Source: Volvariella volvacea V23
Lineage: Eukaryota; Basidiomycota; Agaricomycetes; Agaricales; Pluteaceae
DNA: 64,000 bases
Direction of reading: 5' to 3'
NCBI GenBank assembly: GCA_000349905.1
Contig: KB722743.1
Location: 1,052,680-1,116,679 of the forward strand
Positions 1 to 11,868 of this stretch are shown piece by piece. Numbering within the stretch: position 1 is the stretch's first letter; every line of letters begins with the position of its first letter. Below the pieces are notes generated by a model that was given only the letters and a program-made list of their open reading frames with translations, had not been told where the DNA came from and did no database searches. Both the position numbers and the translations under genes were made by a program.

Positions 1-3000
1 GCCGTTATTGTAGTCTCATGGCCACTGCAAATAGAGTGGTGGGAAACAGCGGACTCTGATCCCCTCATCCATCGCGTATTGTGGTTTTTAGTTGTGCACG
101 TTGGATCCCCGTTGTATATCGCAGCACGCGTAACCATCCTTTTCCTCGCCTTTTTCGCTCTTCGCGATCTCCCGGACCCTGCGTACCATAACATCGAGTG
201 GTCTAATTTTATTCCACATATATAAGCGTAACCTCTCAACTCTAGGCCTACCTGTTATCTACTAACCCGATGTGCATTCCCTGCCCTGTTCCAATATGTC
301 TATACCTAGGCCCTCTGAATCGAATTGTTCCCCGTTACCCTGTTATTCTCTGATACCGGCATTTGGCGTCACTATTCGCAACAGACTTGCTTCCAGATTC
401 TTTCCTCCACTGCACGCAAGCAGTGGTTATGCCAACGTTTGTAGCTATCTGATGGCGAATCTCGATTTTACCGAGTGCTGTGGATATACATCATACTCAC
501 AGCCGTAGCAGTTGACGATAAGATCAAAGTCAGATGAATTACTCACGGGCAGATTTTTGATGGTGTGTATATCGTCACGGCAAATACTACTACCCTTCGT
601 TGATTGCTTGCTGACGCCTTGCATTCAATGTACAGTAACTGCGCTATTTGTTTGCAACGTTCTGATACTACAACGGCGGCCTGAAGTCCAGCCCTACAAA
701 GAAAGCGGTGAGGTGCCTGCAATGCACTGCGTGGTGTGACACTCACCACGACGGTTGACCACCTGGCACTAGTCTGATCATATCCACCGAGCAGCTAAGG
801 AAACCCCAAGGCCATTGCAGGCGTAAAGGTTTATCGTCGCAAGTGCGGCAGGTATTGTAGCTACCATTTCGGTATTCCAAGCCGTGTACCCACTACGTAC
901 ATGATGTGATGCATCAACTGTGGCTCCTGCATGAAGGTTCTAGTTTGTGTCGCTTACTATATGGCAATGTGAAGTTTACAGAACGAATACCCGCATAGAA
1001 TCAAGAATCAAAATACTACGTACGTATAGGATCTGTACAGCATGAATCGCCCATTTTAGGTCATAGGAGCTCCGGGTAACAGCGATCTTACGTTGAAGTC
1101 GTATGAACATGGCGTACCTACTCAAGGAGCATTAGAGATGTGGGTCCAATCAATGATCATGATAGGCCCACTTTCAGTCGCCTCACCGGCGGTATTCGTT
1201 CAATTGAAGGTATTGCCACTGTGGGCGCGTGTACACTTGTGGGCGTACTTGTGGGCGTACCAGCAGACGGCAGCAATTACAGTACTGCAACCTATTGCCG
1301 CATTGGCGTGATTATTCCACACATGCTGTCGTTTGATGCACTTGGTGACCGTGAAAGCGAAGATCAGAAACTAAAGACCAAAATGGATAACTCGTAAATT
1401 TACTCAAAGTGGGCGCTACCATGCCCAAGTGGTGCTAGACCCAGAGAGGCTTGCGGATCATCGATCACCATCGGTAACCCTTGAAACTTGTCCATTTTTT
1501 GCACTCGGTTACTTACCTGCCTTTGGCTAGCTGGAAAGAGATTGTACGGACAACCCTGGAGAGGTTATTGTGTCTTACGGTAACAAAAAGTCAAGCCGAT
1601 TCGGTACTTAGTAGAGAAAACTTACAATCTCACCACACAATCAGCAAATGTACGACATGGTCGTAAAACCAGCCCCTGGGATCAACTTTCTCGAGCTAAG
1701 TTCTGAAGATAGACGTTTTATCAAGGGCAAAAAAATGAAAATAATAAGCGATGCCTATCTCACCCTCAGTCATGCAGGGGAGAACTTCGTACTTCCCCCA
1801 AGGGTCCACTTATCGAAAAGTCTGACGCAAAGTTCAATTGTATTCTCCCAACTTTTCACATTAAGCGACGGCATCTAGATATAGAAAGCCTAAATTCGAA
1901 GGGTAGAAAAAGTAGGGGACGTCCTTCGTTCTCGCGCGACTCGAGTCTTTTGTCTTTGAACAAAGTTGTGGGTCGTGGTGAGTGTTATTGTTAAAGGCCA
2001 GAGGTGGAGTTACCTGATTTGGTAGGCTAGCCAGCTCGTGAGAAAGAGGGCTTTTTGTCCTCTGATGCCATGAGGTGGTCAACTCGAGAGCGTTGTCGGT
2101 CACTTGGACCTCTGCACATCATCTGCAGAGCGGCCTTCTCTCCAGTTATCTCCATATACTCGTCATAGCATGTTCAGCCCTGAACATGACTCCTTTGTCT
2201 TATTCAAACCCCAGAATTCATATAACGAATGTAATTGGTCAAGTATGAGTCTTTGATCTTTGTTGCGTGTGCGCATGGGCTCGCCAAAGGGCACGCTTGC
2301 ACGACCGCATCGGTACGCGCCTCAGGTCAATCAGACGCTCCTATATTTTCTACAACCCCCGCGATGATGCGCCCACAAAGACAAAAAGGACAGAATGGGC
2401 CGTTTACCCAAAAGGTGCGGACCCTTCCTCCGTCCGTTTTTGTTCTCCATAACCCATCACATCATCGTTGTAAGCTTCGCGCCCCTCTTTCGGACCCTTG
2501 GATCTGATATCTCACCTATGCTCTCTAACCCCCTGAAAGTCCGGCTACCCTCCCTCGAATGTGATCACACTGTATCCATATATGGATCCAACAAAAGAAA
2601 TTCGAGGTATCTTGGATTACAGGATGACCACACATGTACACGCATACCCCACAGACCACGCAATTTGCCTCTCCATCCTTTTTGTTTCATTCCTCCGCTT
2701 GGTTTTTGTTTTGCTAGCCGTGCTGTGATTCGTCCTTTGAATTGAATTGCTTTCACTTCCCCACACAGATATGCAGATGCGTACGAGCCTATGGAACTCG
2801 ATAGGCGCACTATTGTCTTAGTATATATAATTGATGACCTCCTCCATCCTCCTTCCTTTCCCCAGAGCCTCTGTAGGATTACAGCGACTTCTACATACTT
2901 CGTTCTTCCATCTGCCTTTACGAGTTCGCAAACGCACACTCAGCCCTCCCCTCCACTCTAATCCCAAAACCCAATCACGGTATCCTCCCTCATAGCTCAT

Positions 3001-3048
3001 CCAGACCCCACCATCCCTACCCTTAATATTTGGGAAGACGAAAACGAA
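1..3048. other. Intergenic, no supported gene
   Basis: I see no open frame here with recognisable domains or a convincing splice model. A short open frame at 1140-1397 (plus) looks protein-like but cannot be extended or assigned to a family. A TATA-like tract lies near 2820-2829, about 220 bp before the MYND gene start. The rest looks like ordinary intergenic or degraded sequence. Confidence 0.5.
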
Positions 3049-4049
3049 ATGGCAACTGCTTGCTATTCTCAACCCGCCGCAGCCAACTACTACACCGCCC
3101 CTGCCCACGCGCACAAGACTAGGGGATATAGAATCTGCGATACTTGTGGAGCCGCAGAAACTCCCAACACCAAGTTTAGATTGTGTGGAGGTTGTGTAAG
3201 TTCCTGTTCATTGTGTCGCGTCTCGAGTGGGAGCAATAGCTCATTGCATCATTTGTTGTACCTTGCGCTCGTCGGACCTCGAACAGTTAACCACCCAATA
3301 CTGCGTACGTAACACTCGCCCTTCCCCTCCCACCACCCGAAGTCGCTGACGCGCAATCTCCTCCAGTCTCCTGATTGCCAAAAGAACCACTGGCCAGCCC
3401 ACAAGGCAATCTGCCAGCACACCGCAACACAGCTTTCCTCATCCGCCGGATGCGCAGACGAGAACCTGGCCAAGAATCTCCGAAAATTCACCTCGGCTTA
3501 CACTCAACTATTGGGATGGGCCGGATTCCAAGCTCTGCAATTGAAGAAGGTTCCAGCGAACATTAGACAAAACGCGCTGTTGATTGAGTTGAGCTACGGA
3601 GGGAATCACTCCGATGCTCATAGAAAGTGAGCTCTATCGCTAATATTCCAATGCAAAAACCTAATCAATTGTCTTATCCAGATTCTCAATCGTCAATACC
3701 CGCATCGTCCCAAGATCTTACGTCTCCGATCCCCTCGTAAATGCCGATATCCAGCGTCGAGAAGAGAGATGCAGGCAAAACGGCGGAATCGGAACACTTA
3801 TCGTCGTTCTGCAGTGTCACGGCATAAGCCAAGTTATGCCCGTCGAAGTAGATCCCCCTGCAAAGATCACCTGGGATACTAGAGAAGATTGGTTCAAGGT
3901 TTTGAAGGATTTCGTGGCTAGTGGGAGGTTGGACTTCTTGCCGATCTCGACGACGGCGAAAGGGTGGGTCTGCCTTCTTTTAGTTTTCACTTGGGATCCG
4001 AGTTGCTGATGACGCTCTCCTCTCTAATAGGATCCATTACGGGTATTAA
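3049..4049 (+). CDS. MYND-type zinc finger protein
   Basis: The model has five exons (3049-3195, 3287-3304, 3367-3626, 3682-3963, 4031-4049), keeps frame throughout and gives 241 residues. Residues 28-75 form a MYND finger: CDTCG, then LCGGC just before intron 1, TTQYC in an 18-nt second exon, and PDCQ, HWPAHKAIC in exon 3. These supply the expected Cys/His ligands. The rest is a small globular region with no catalytic motif I recognise. MYND fingers are protein-interaction modules, and many Agaricomycete genomes carry large families of such short proteins of unknown role. The protein ends in HYGY, reached through a short last exon. The last intron is the least certain part. A longer frame through 4539 exists if it is not spliced as proposed. 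Confidence 0.8.
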
Positions 4050-5165
4050 GATGCCTCTTCTCCGTCTTGGCCACACAGCCACGGTCGTACGCTATACCCG
4101 CCCGCTGCCGGAATTCATCGAGATACCACCTCTTACCATTATACCCACGCCTACATCCATATCCGTACTGGACACAAGAACCTTCATTACAGTCGCGCGT
4201 TATACATTAGATGAAAGGGACATCCCGAAAACAAAACAAGCACCAAGGGCCAGGAAGTATCTCGTCCATTCTACTTCCCGGTTTGCATTCCAAACCCTCC
4301 CAGTCATACCAGCTCATTCCAACCCGCAAGCATCGTTATTATCATCATTGCATCATACCGCATCTCCATCTCCATCCCAAGATAAATATCACGGATACAT
4401 CTGCATTCCGTATCTCATCACAACGCATCGCATCACCTTCTTCCTCCTTCCCGCGTTCCACCTTCCTACCGTCCAAACCGCAAAAAGCAGCCATCCTTGT
4501 TCCTCTGTTGTACTTTCTCTCCGTTTCTCCTTTACATGAATTATGGGATATACTATCCATCCTTCGATCTTCAATGTTCACACTTCGACTCTTCACCTTC
4601 TCCGTTGTACTGCGTCACAACCCCCCAACCATTACGCCTTTTTGACATTTGCACGCTGCATTTCATTATTCGTCCTTATATTCTCCATCTCTCGTCTCAT
4701 TGTACTATCCATCTCACGATTGGATTTTTGAATTCGTGTCTAGAACATGTGCATGTGCATGTACCATTACATTTTCCCTATCCCCCTGCTCTTCTCCTTT
4801 CGTTACTCTCAAACGCATTCGTATGCTAGGCATGCGGTGCTAGTGACAATTGACGTCACATTTTGGGTTTTTCGGTGTTGTACCATATAGATAATACTAT
4901 GCCAATACAAATGGGAAAAATCGTTTGTAAAACTGATTCGGGTGTGAAATCCAGCTTTAGGCAAGAGTTGGTATCAGATAAGATAAAAGCTTCAATTCGG
5001 TGCCCGCAATATGGGCGTCATACTACGATACCCTTCGTGTTCCAATCTCGTTCCATCATGATGGTGTGCGGCAAGGTGGACGGTTCATAGCACGCCAGTA
5101 TCCAGCACTATCCACACTCCGACGTCGCTCCATGCAATGCTTCCGGCTTTGAGCATCACGTGCCG
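4050..5165. other. Intergenic, pyrimidine-rich
   Basis: This stretch after the MYND gene is rich in C and T on the plus strand. It holds long but featureless open frames on both strands, which is what low-complexity composition produces. No domain or splice pattern supports a gene. Confidence 0.5.
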
Positions 5166-5172
5166 GTCCGTT

Positions 5173-5216
5173 ACGCGTTATGGTTGACGACGCGTCCGTC
5201 ACACACCTGGACGCGT
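5173..5216 (+). promoter_or_regulatory. Three ACGCGT boxes upstream of F-box gene 1
   Basis: The hexamer ACGCGT occurs at 5173-5178, 5190-5195 and 5211-5216, about 60-100 bp before the chosen ATG at 5276. ACGCGT is the MluI cell-cycle box bound by MBF-type factors in yeasts. The surrounding block is also conserved upstream of the minus-strand paralog at 43063, which argues against chance. That the box works this way in this fungus is inference. Confidence 0.5.
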
Positions 5217-5275
5217 CATGTGACTCGTGTCCATTGCATCCACAACCACTTCAACCACGTTCTGTCTTAACCGCC

Positions 5276-6691
5276 ATGTCTAACTTGGATGTGCCCTCTC
5301 CCACCCAAAGTGCACCAACCGCTCTCGATACCCTACCCCCAGAAGTATGGGAACGGATTTTCTTGTTCGCGTGCATGGATGGTGGTTATACAGGCCGCTC
5401 ACTGTCCATGGTTTCCAAACAGTGCTATGTGCTATCCCAATCGTCAAGATACCATTCTGTGGCTCTTAAACGAGCAAGACAGCTGGTATCGTTCGTTGTC
5501 AGGTTACGCGACTTTAACCAAGATCGCGACAAGGGACATTTGGTAGAGCTAGAAGGTGCTGCAGCGATATTGTCGTCAAAACACCAAGTTATTATACCAA
5601 AAATTCGGCATCTATTTGTTGGGCTTCGAGACTTGTTTCTCGATCTCGGAGAAGAGCCCGAGGATGATGATGAGGACGAAGATTATATCTATCTAGGTTC
5701 TCAAGAAGGCGAACGATGGCTGTTGGAATACCCTGATTCCGAGTCTGGAGAAAGCGAAGAGGATGAAGACGATCCAGAAGTTGTAGCAGCAGATATCCAA
5801 GCTGACCTAGAGTGGCTACGCTTGAAGGACGCTGACAAGCACCCACCCATCTTTATTGTGGCCCAACCTGATGTTATGGATGAATACGAAATTGCTGAAT
5901 CTCAATGCTCGCAATTCCTTCATGAATTGTTGTATTCACCTTCTTGTCTTGGTCTCGAGTCGCTTGTAGTTTTTGCTCAGTTTAAGCATCCCATTGATTT
6001 AGGAGATTTTATCCCGCCCTTGAAGAAGCTGGAGGTGTTGGCCGTGTATTTGGAAGGCAGGATATCTTGGGGCGATTTCATCAGCACCACGCCATTGGCG
6101 CCCACTACACAGGCCACAACTGGAACGAAACCGACTCCGTTTTACCCTTCCCTTCGAACACTCCGAATCTTGGGAGATTGGGTTGACCTTATAGGTGCCA
6201 AGCCAGTATGGATAAATCGGCTCCTCCGGTTTTTACAGGATCATGCACCTCAACTCGAGAGGATACGTACACCTCTTCCACGCCCCTATCCTGCTCATCT
6301 CAATGATGTATGTACTCCTTGGTCAATTAAAACTTTCACGATCTTCTTACTATATCATTTATAGATCCTTGATCTCAACCAGTTCCCTTCAAAGGTCTTT
6401 GACATCGTAGTTGACGCACCTGATGCGAAGATGCTCTTGGGCACGAGTGCTTCTGACAAGAGTTCTGGGTATCATACTGTTGATCGATCTCATAAAAGGA
6501 TCTTAATTCTCGAAGCACGAAGATGGCAATATTTGTATTATTGGCTGGAGGATTGGGAGGAGGTTATGGGTGAATCTGGGGATTGGGGTGGGGATGACAG
6601 TTGGAACGGGGAGTGGACACCCTGTACTAGATACAAAGGGTGGGAGATCGGAGACCTAGAGATCAGCCTTGTAGGACTCAAGATCCTGTAG
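5276..6691 (+). CDS. F-box-like protein, copy 1
   Basis: Two exons (5276-6307 and 6365-6691) encode 452 residues. An F-box-like motif lies near residues 20-60 (LPPEVWERIF, then DGGYTGRSLSMVSKQC). It is followed by a conserved IRHLFVGLRDLF segment, a very acidic Asp/Glu tract, and a C-terminal half with LRR-like pieces (FIPPLKKLEVLAVY, YPSLRTLRILGDW). F-box proteins usually recruit substrates to SCF ubiquitin ligases, but the substrate cannot be told here. The intron lies in phase 0, and the 327-bp second exon is the same length as in the three intact paralogs at 37114, 38958 and 43063. I chose the ATG at 5276 over an in-frame ATG at 5180 because the paralogs align from here and the upstream block looks like promoter. 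The closest paralog is the copy at 43063. Confidence 0.85.
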
Positions 6692-6797
6692 GCAAGATCC
6701 GCGGGTGGAGCAGATCTCAAGATGCATTGTTCTATTCTGTACGTATATGATAGTGAGATCGAGCTTGAGCTCAGAATTTGAGAGCAAGCTCGGATCA

Positions 6798-6932
6798 GGA
6801 AGATGTCATGGGTGCACTTGAGGATTGGAGTGGGGATGATAGTTGTATCAATACGTGGGCACCTCTGAGTAAATGCAAAGAGCGGGAGATTAGGATTCTA
6901 AGCCACTGCCACACAGGACCAAAGATTTTGTA
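6798..6932 (+). pseudogene. Duplicated 3' end of F-box exon 2
   Basis: Just past the stop of F-box gene 1, this stretch repeats in diverged form the end of its second exon. The order is EDVMG, DWSGDDS, a Trp-containing stretch and EREI, finishing in PKIL before a stop, where the parent has EEVMG, DWGGDDS, WEIG and LKIL. It has no start or upstream domain. It is a relic of a local tandem duplication. Confidence 0.7.
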
Positions 6933-7240
6933 GACAGGATTCGTTGAGGGAGCAAGGTGTATTATTCTCGCTTGTGTAGATGGCGGGGGTATCATCAATC
7001 CAATATCCCATCAGCTTCTGCTCAATAAGTTGTCCTACTGGTTGTGATATTGGTTGTGAGTTTTTTTATTGCTGTTATGATACTATAACCCTAAACTACA
7101 GGACATAGTATCTGATAAGATGAATACGTGACCTAATCTTGGGCGCTCTCCCCAGCTGGCTGAGCCACTCAGGTTCGTCCACTGTTTGCCCGTAGGTTCC
7201 AACGACAACGAATCATATCAAACCTCATAGATTAACGCAG

Positions 7241-8672
7241 ATGCCTCCCCAAGACGTAACAGATATGCTTGACATCTTCCCAGGAGAAGTATGAGAACAC
7301 ATTTTTTCCTGGGCATGTACGGATGGCGAATATATGGGATGGTCATTATCCAGAGTGTCTAGGCAATGCTACGCCTTATCGAAATCTTCGAGATATCATT
7401 CTGTGGCTCTCAAACGAGCAAGGCATCTAATGCGATTCGTTGCCAAATTATGCGCTTTGCAAAATGATCAAGAAGTCCCATCGATATCGCCCGTTGCATC
7501 GATGTTCAAGATCAAATATTTATTTGTGGGTTTGGAGGATCTCTTTTTGGATTTGGAAGGGAGCGATGATGATGATGATGATGAAGACTATGTCGATTCG
7601 GAGCAAGGAGAGCAAGATTGCGAATATCCTGAGTCTGAACCTGAATCTGGTTCTTCAAGTATAATTTCAGGGGATAAAGACGAACCCAAAGCTGGAGCTG
7701 AAGATACCCACTGCAGGAGTTTCGGCAACGACAAGAAAACAGAGGAGAACAACAATGCGGAAACGGATGACATCGAGGCAAAAATCATCAAGGCAGAGTT
7801 AGAAGATGACGCTCAGTGGTTATTGTGGGATTTTGGTTATATGGGTTCAATGATGACCTCTACTCAGCTACGGACCACTACAAGTAACCTCCCATTTCAC
7901 ATTTGAGACGAATATGCGACTGTTGAATCTCAATGCCTAGAGACCCTCCATGAGTTGTTGTCTTCACCATTTTGCTCTGAAAATCTTGAGTCGCTCTCAC
8001 TTTTTGTTGGGTTTAAGCTTCTCATTGATTTGAAGGATTTCATCCCGCCGTTGAAGAGGTTAGAGGGATTAGCTGTCTATTCGAAAAGCAGCGTATCTTG
8101 GGGGGATTTTATTACTCATAATCCCGTCTTTTCACCACAACCACCATTGATACCGCCTGGAACACCTTCTGCTGATGAAGAAGAGCCAACAGGTAGGACA
8201 CCTCTTTGGTCCTCCCTCCGGACACTCCGAATGGCGGGAAAATGGATTGACGCTATGTGTCTCCAGAAAATATGGATGGAAAACCTTTTGTCATTTTGGA
8301 AGATCCATACACCAAATCTGGAAAGGGTACATATATCTTCACCAAGCTTGAATCTTAATGTACATTCCTTCGCCTACACTGGTCACCTGGACAAATTTCT
8401 CACTGCTATTTTGTTCTCTCCCTGACCCCATCGTCCCTCATAGTTAAGCAATAACAACAGATTTCCAGCTGTAATCTGTGATGTCGCTGCTGAGGCTTCA
8501 CAAAACTCGTACTTGCAAGTGTTGTTTAATGGCGTCTTTGAGTTGATTAATCCCACCAAAAGCTGTTGGTCCTTAACCTTGAACAGAATAGCGATTTGGA
8601 TCTTTGGGTTGAGGAGTGGCAGAAGGGAGATTTTGAGTGACAAAGAGGGTGCAAGGAGCCTGAATAAGTAGT
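7241..8672 (+). pseudogene. F-box-like pseudogene, copy 2
   Basis: The sequence follows the F-box-like family from an ATG at 7241 through the F-box, the conserved FKIKYLFVGLEDLF segment, an Asp-rich tract and the LRR-like part (DFIPPLKRLEGLAVY, SWGDFI). The frame is broken by a TGA inside the F-box near 7292, where the paralogs have a Trp, and by a TGA at 7904-7906 just before the conserved EYATVESQC segment. The second exon, from about 8440 on, is recognisable only in patches. The longest open pieces are 7334-7906 and 7955-8425. It lies directly downstream of intact copy 1. Confidence 0.8.
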
Positions 8673-8777
8673 TCGAGTTCACACCCTTTTCATTTTTCAA
8701 ACCCTGTCTAGTATAGGGCCCCTACACTATATGACTGTTTCAAAATCTCAAGCTCCAATGTCCATTTACCTAAATTA

Positions 8778-9995
8778 TGTCAGCGAATGGCCTCAATGCC
8801 CTCTCCATCTTTCCTTCTGAGATATGGAAGCATTTTGTCCTCTTAGCTTGCATGGATAGCGAGTAGATGGTGAAATCTCTACCCATGGTTCCAAGGAGAT
8901 GCCATCAGTTGTCTCGAGATTACATGACTTATAAAGCAAGCGTGGCAATCGATTGAATTTGTCATTCGGTTACGGATTTTGCGACAGCTCGGTGCTAAAC
9001 TGGAAGGTGACAAGGACAAGAGGTGAGATTCAAGTATTGCCAGTAAAGACTCCAGATCGCATCCCATCTGTCTTCAAGTGCGGAACTAACTTGAATCAGA
9101 ATAATGCCATCAGCATCGCATTTCGTGCCTAAAATTCGGTATCTATTTATAGGGTTGAGAAGTTTACCTCCAACAGAAATTAAGGAGGACGAGTTGGTAT
9201 CAAGAGCTCCTCGGGGTAGTGGATTAGGTCTTTCTATGTCCAGGAACAGTCGCCCAGAGGACGCCAAAAACGATGGCCAGGACATAGTCACGGGTCATCC
9301 TGAGATAATCAACACGCATAGACACAAACTCCACCTGTTGAGGGTGGAAGACACAGATATTCGACTGACGCACGACTAAAACACCTCTGAACCCCGATGC
9401 TTACAAGTCCTTCATAAATTGTTGGTGTCAAAGGTTGGATCAACACTCTTGAATGGCTCTTGGCATTCACTGAGTTTGAGTTCCCGATCGACCTAAAGGG
9501 CTTTACTCCTCTGTTGGGGAAACCAGAGAGGCTAGCTGTGAGTAAGGTGTGTTTTTGCTTCATTGAATCTTCCATCACGGACTATCTTGGATCATGAGTT
9601 CATAGGTATCTGTGCCGGCACATGGACTCCATCCTTTGTATCAGTCTCGGTTGTTAGAGCTAAAACATGTGCTGACCTTTAATCGTCTGCTGATGGTGAT
9701 CCCAAGGCATTCCCATCCACAGCCTACGACATCGCCTTCGAAGATCCAGACATAGACTATCTTAATGTAGACCTGGACGACCTTGTATCAGTCTACGGGG
9801 CTCATAAAGTTGACCCATCCCATCGAAAAATATTGCTTTTTTGGTTTTCAACTTGTTGAAAGTTTGAGTAATGGAGAGGGAATAGGAAGAATGCGATCAT
9901 TTTAGTGCAAGAGGGTAGTGCGAACTTGAGAGATTGTTGGATGAGCGAATGGAGAACTTGGGGGAAATACGAAGGGCGGACCACAGGTTTTGTCC
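8778..9995 (+). pseudogene. F-box-like pseudogene, copy 3 (strongly decayed)
   Basis: A third family member can be followed from an ATG at 8778 (FPSEIWKHFVLLACMDS) through a stop inside the F-box. Next come the IRYLFIGLRSL piece near 9130, a fragment near 9390-9540 matching the LHELL, FPIDLKGFTPLL, LAV part, and exon-2 remnants near 9700-9970 (AYDIAFED and later). Several stops and frame changes separate the pieces. It is older than copy 2, judging by how much has been lost. Confidence 0.7.
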
Positions 9996-10955
9996 CTTCC
10001 CTATATCGATTCTGTGCATTTCTAGGTGTCAAATAAGTGCAGTACGATGAGCTACATATTGGTAAGAACTGCATTAAGGCCTGCAGGTTGAAGACCTAGG
10101 TCCACAGAAAGTCAAACGCAGACCCTTCCCTGAGTGCCTATCTAGGGGCTGGCGGAATTGAAAGAACAAAGATTGTTGAAGAGATTAAGGGACACGCTCC
10201 CTTTCTGCTGAAGGGTATGATACAGAAGGAAACAACTGAGAGCCACACGTAAGTCTCCGAATACATATCCAGGCATGAAGCTGACGTCTCGTCCGCACAG
10301 AGCACATATGAATGCATATCATACGCTTTCAAATAACTCTACAGCTTGAGTTGTTATTGCAGACTCTGGTGATGTTTACATGACGTTGGAAGAGCTTTGG
10401 CTAACCTGGTGGGCTCGAGATATAGTGCTGTTTAGCCACTAGGTTAGCACCACATACCACTATTCCTACCCGTACCTTTGGATAGACCACACCTCTGGAT
10501 TTTCAAATATCGAACGACTCACCTGATTGATCGTTTGTGTAGACCACTCTCAATACTATATCTGGATACGTCTAAGGTTCTTTAGGGACGAGTCCCGTTA
10601 ACATCGAGGAAATGCCTTCTCAACTGCTTGCTACGCTCAGTTGCGCATCCCTGTGGCGTGATTCTAGTTGATGACTCCATCGTTGGTTTGTTTCGTTGAC
10701 CTACTACAATCAAATAGCAAACCGTTGCTCAGTTATCCAAGAAATAGTGTTTCGTCTTCGAACTCTGGCGAAGTAATAGTAACCCCAGTTAGGCCCTATG
10801 GCGCAGACTCGCGATCCTACGGTGGCACGTATCGCAGTGCTTGATTTACTTGACTGCGAGTGACCCTTTTCATCCACTAGGCAAGGATTTAAGTCGACCT
10901 TTCCTCTCAATCCAACACCATCTTCACAGACACCCAGTCCCAACTCTTGATAACT
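9996..10955. other. Intergenic, nothing seen
   Basis: I found no coding pattern, repeat or RNA gene here. The last 100 bp before 10956 serve as the putative promoter and leader of the C2H2 gene. Confidence 0.4.
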
Positions 10956-11446
10956 ATGACAGATGGCCAACATTACGACCAATGCTCCTCTGATCTAGAC
11001 CAACACACGCCAGACCCCTCCGACGCCGTATGCTATCAGTGCAACAAAAAGTATTCCAGCTGGCAAATTCTGAAGGAGCACTACGTCCAAAACCCTCGTC
11101 ACATCTACTGCCAATACTGTGATATCCATTTCGACGACAACGACGAACTGGATAACCACAACGAACAAAACCACCTCTGGTGTGGCCGTTGCCGCAAGAC
11201 CTTTGTAAACGCCCATGGTTTGAAGCAACACTATGAAAAATCCCGTTATCATCACATCTGTGTAGGCTGTGGCCGCGAATTTGGAAGTCGTGAGGAACTT
11301 CAGAACGTTGAGTCATGTTGCTTGTAATATTCATACTCTAAGCTGATTATGTGTTTATCCTACAGCACCTCAAGACCCACGGGACTCGCCCAAAACCATT
11401 GCCGCAGTTGCGAACAAAGCGGACCAAAAGGACCAGCGACGACTAA
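10956..11446 (+). CDS. Small C2H2 zinc finger protein
   Basis: Two exons (10956-11306 and 11366-11446) encode 143 residues. Four C2H2-like units follow one another: CYQCNKKYSS with HY and H ligands, CQYCDIHFDD with two His, CGRCRKTFVN with H and H, and CVGCGREFGS whose final HLKTH is completed only by splicing to exon 2. That completion of the last finger is the main evidence for the intron. The C-terminus is a short basic tail rich in Lys, Arg and Thr. Spacing is looser than in classical DNA-binding arrays, so DNA, RNA or protein binding are all possible. I recognise no specific ortholog. The first ATG of the open frame is at 10956. Confidence 0.75.
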
Positions 11447-11868
11447 CAAGATACAGCTGGGCAAGGCTGACTGAGCCCATGCTTCCTGGGGGCTCAGAGA
11501 AACAAACCGAAGTAAAGCAAACTGGCTGTGTTCAAATGTACATTACATACAAAGATAATAGAGTAATTGATCTTGTGAGCTGGAGACTTGCTGGCTCCAC
11601 GCTGTTGGCCACAGCGCAGCCAGAAGCAGCACTACCAAGCCGTCAACAGATTCCTCAGGAGTGGTGGCATTGAGTTCCTGTATAAATTCTGGTAGAATAT
11701 TGACCGCAATTGGGCCGCTTCGCTTGCCTGCCCTAGTCAGCATAAGAATGCACGAAGACGATAGCCTGGTAAACGACCCAAGCACATGGGTGGGCGGTCC
11801 GGGCAATAGCACGTGATATGTACTTTGTACATGTTTATTTTCTACACCGCGACGCATCTTGGCAAGTA
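11447..11868. other. Intergenic, promoter of NDUFAF7-like gene
   Basis: This 420-bp spacer has no coding pattern I can support. It presumably holds the 3' end of the zinc-finger transcript and the promoter of the next gene. Confidence 0.4.

Noticed and set aside
1140..1397. 85-codon plus-strand frame with a protein-like look (IEGIATVGACTLVGVLVGVPADG and an IPHMLSFD stretch)
   Set aside because: No start context, no supported neighbouring exons and no family I can name. It may be a relic, but a gene call is not justified.
2565..3114. Two overlapping minus-strand frames before the MYND gene
   Set aside because: They are antisense to the promoter and first exon of the MYND gene and have biased, domain-free composition.
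4345..4829. Several long overlapping frames on both strands after the MYND gene
   Set aside because: Explained by pyrimidine-rich, low-complexity sequence that lacks stops; no domains.
10954..11334. 126-codon minus-strand frame
   Set aside because: Exact antisense shadow of the C2H2 zinc-finger exon.
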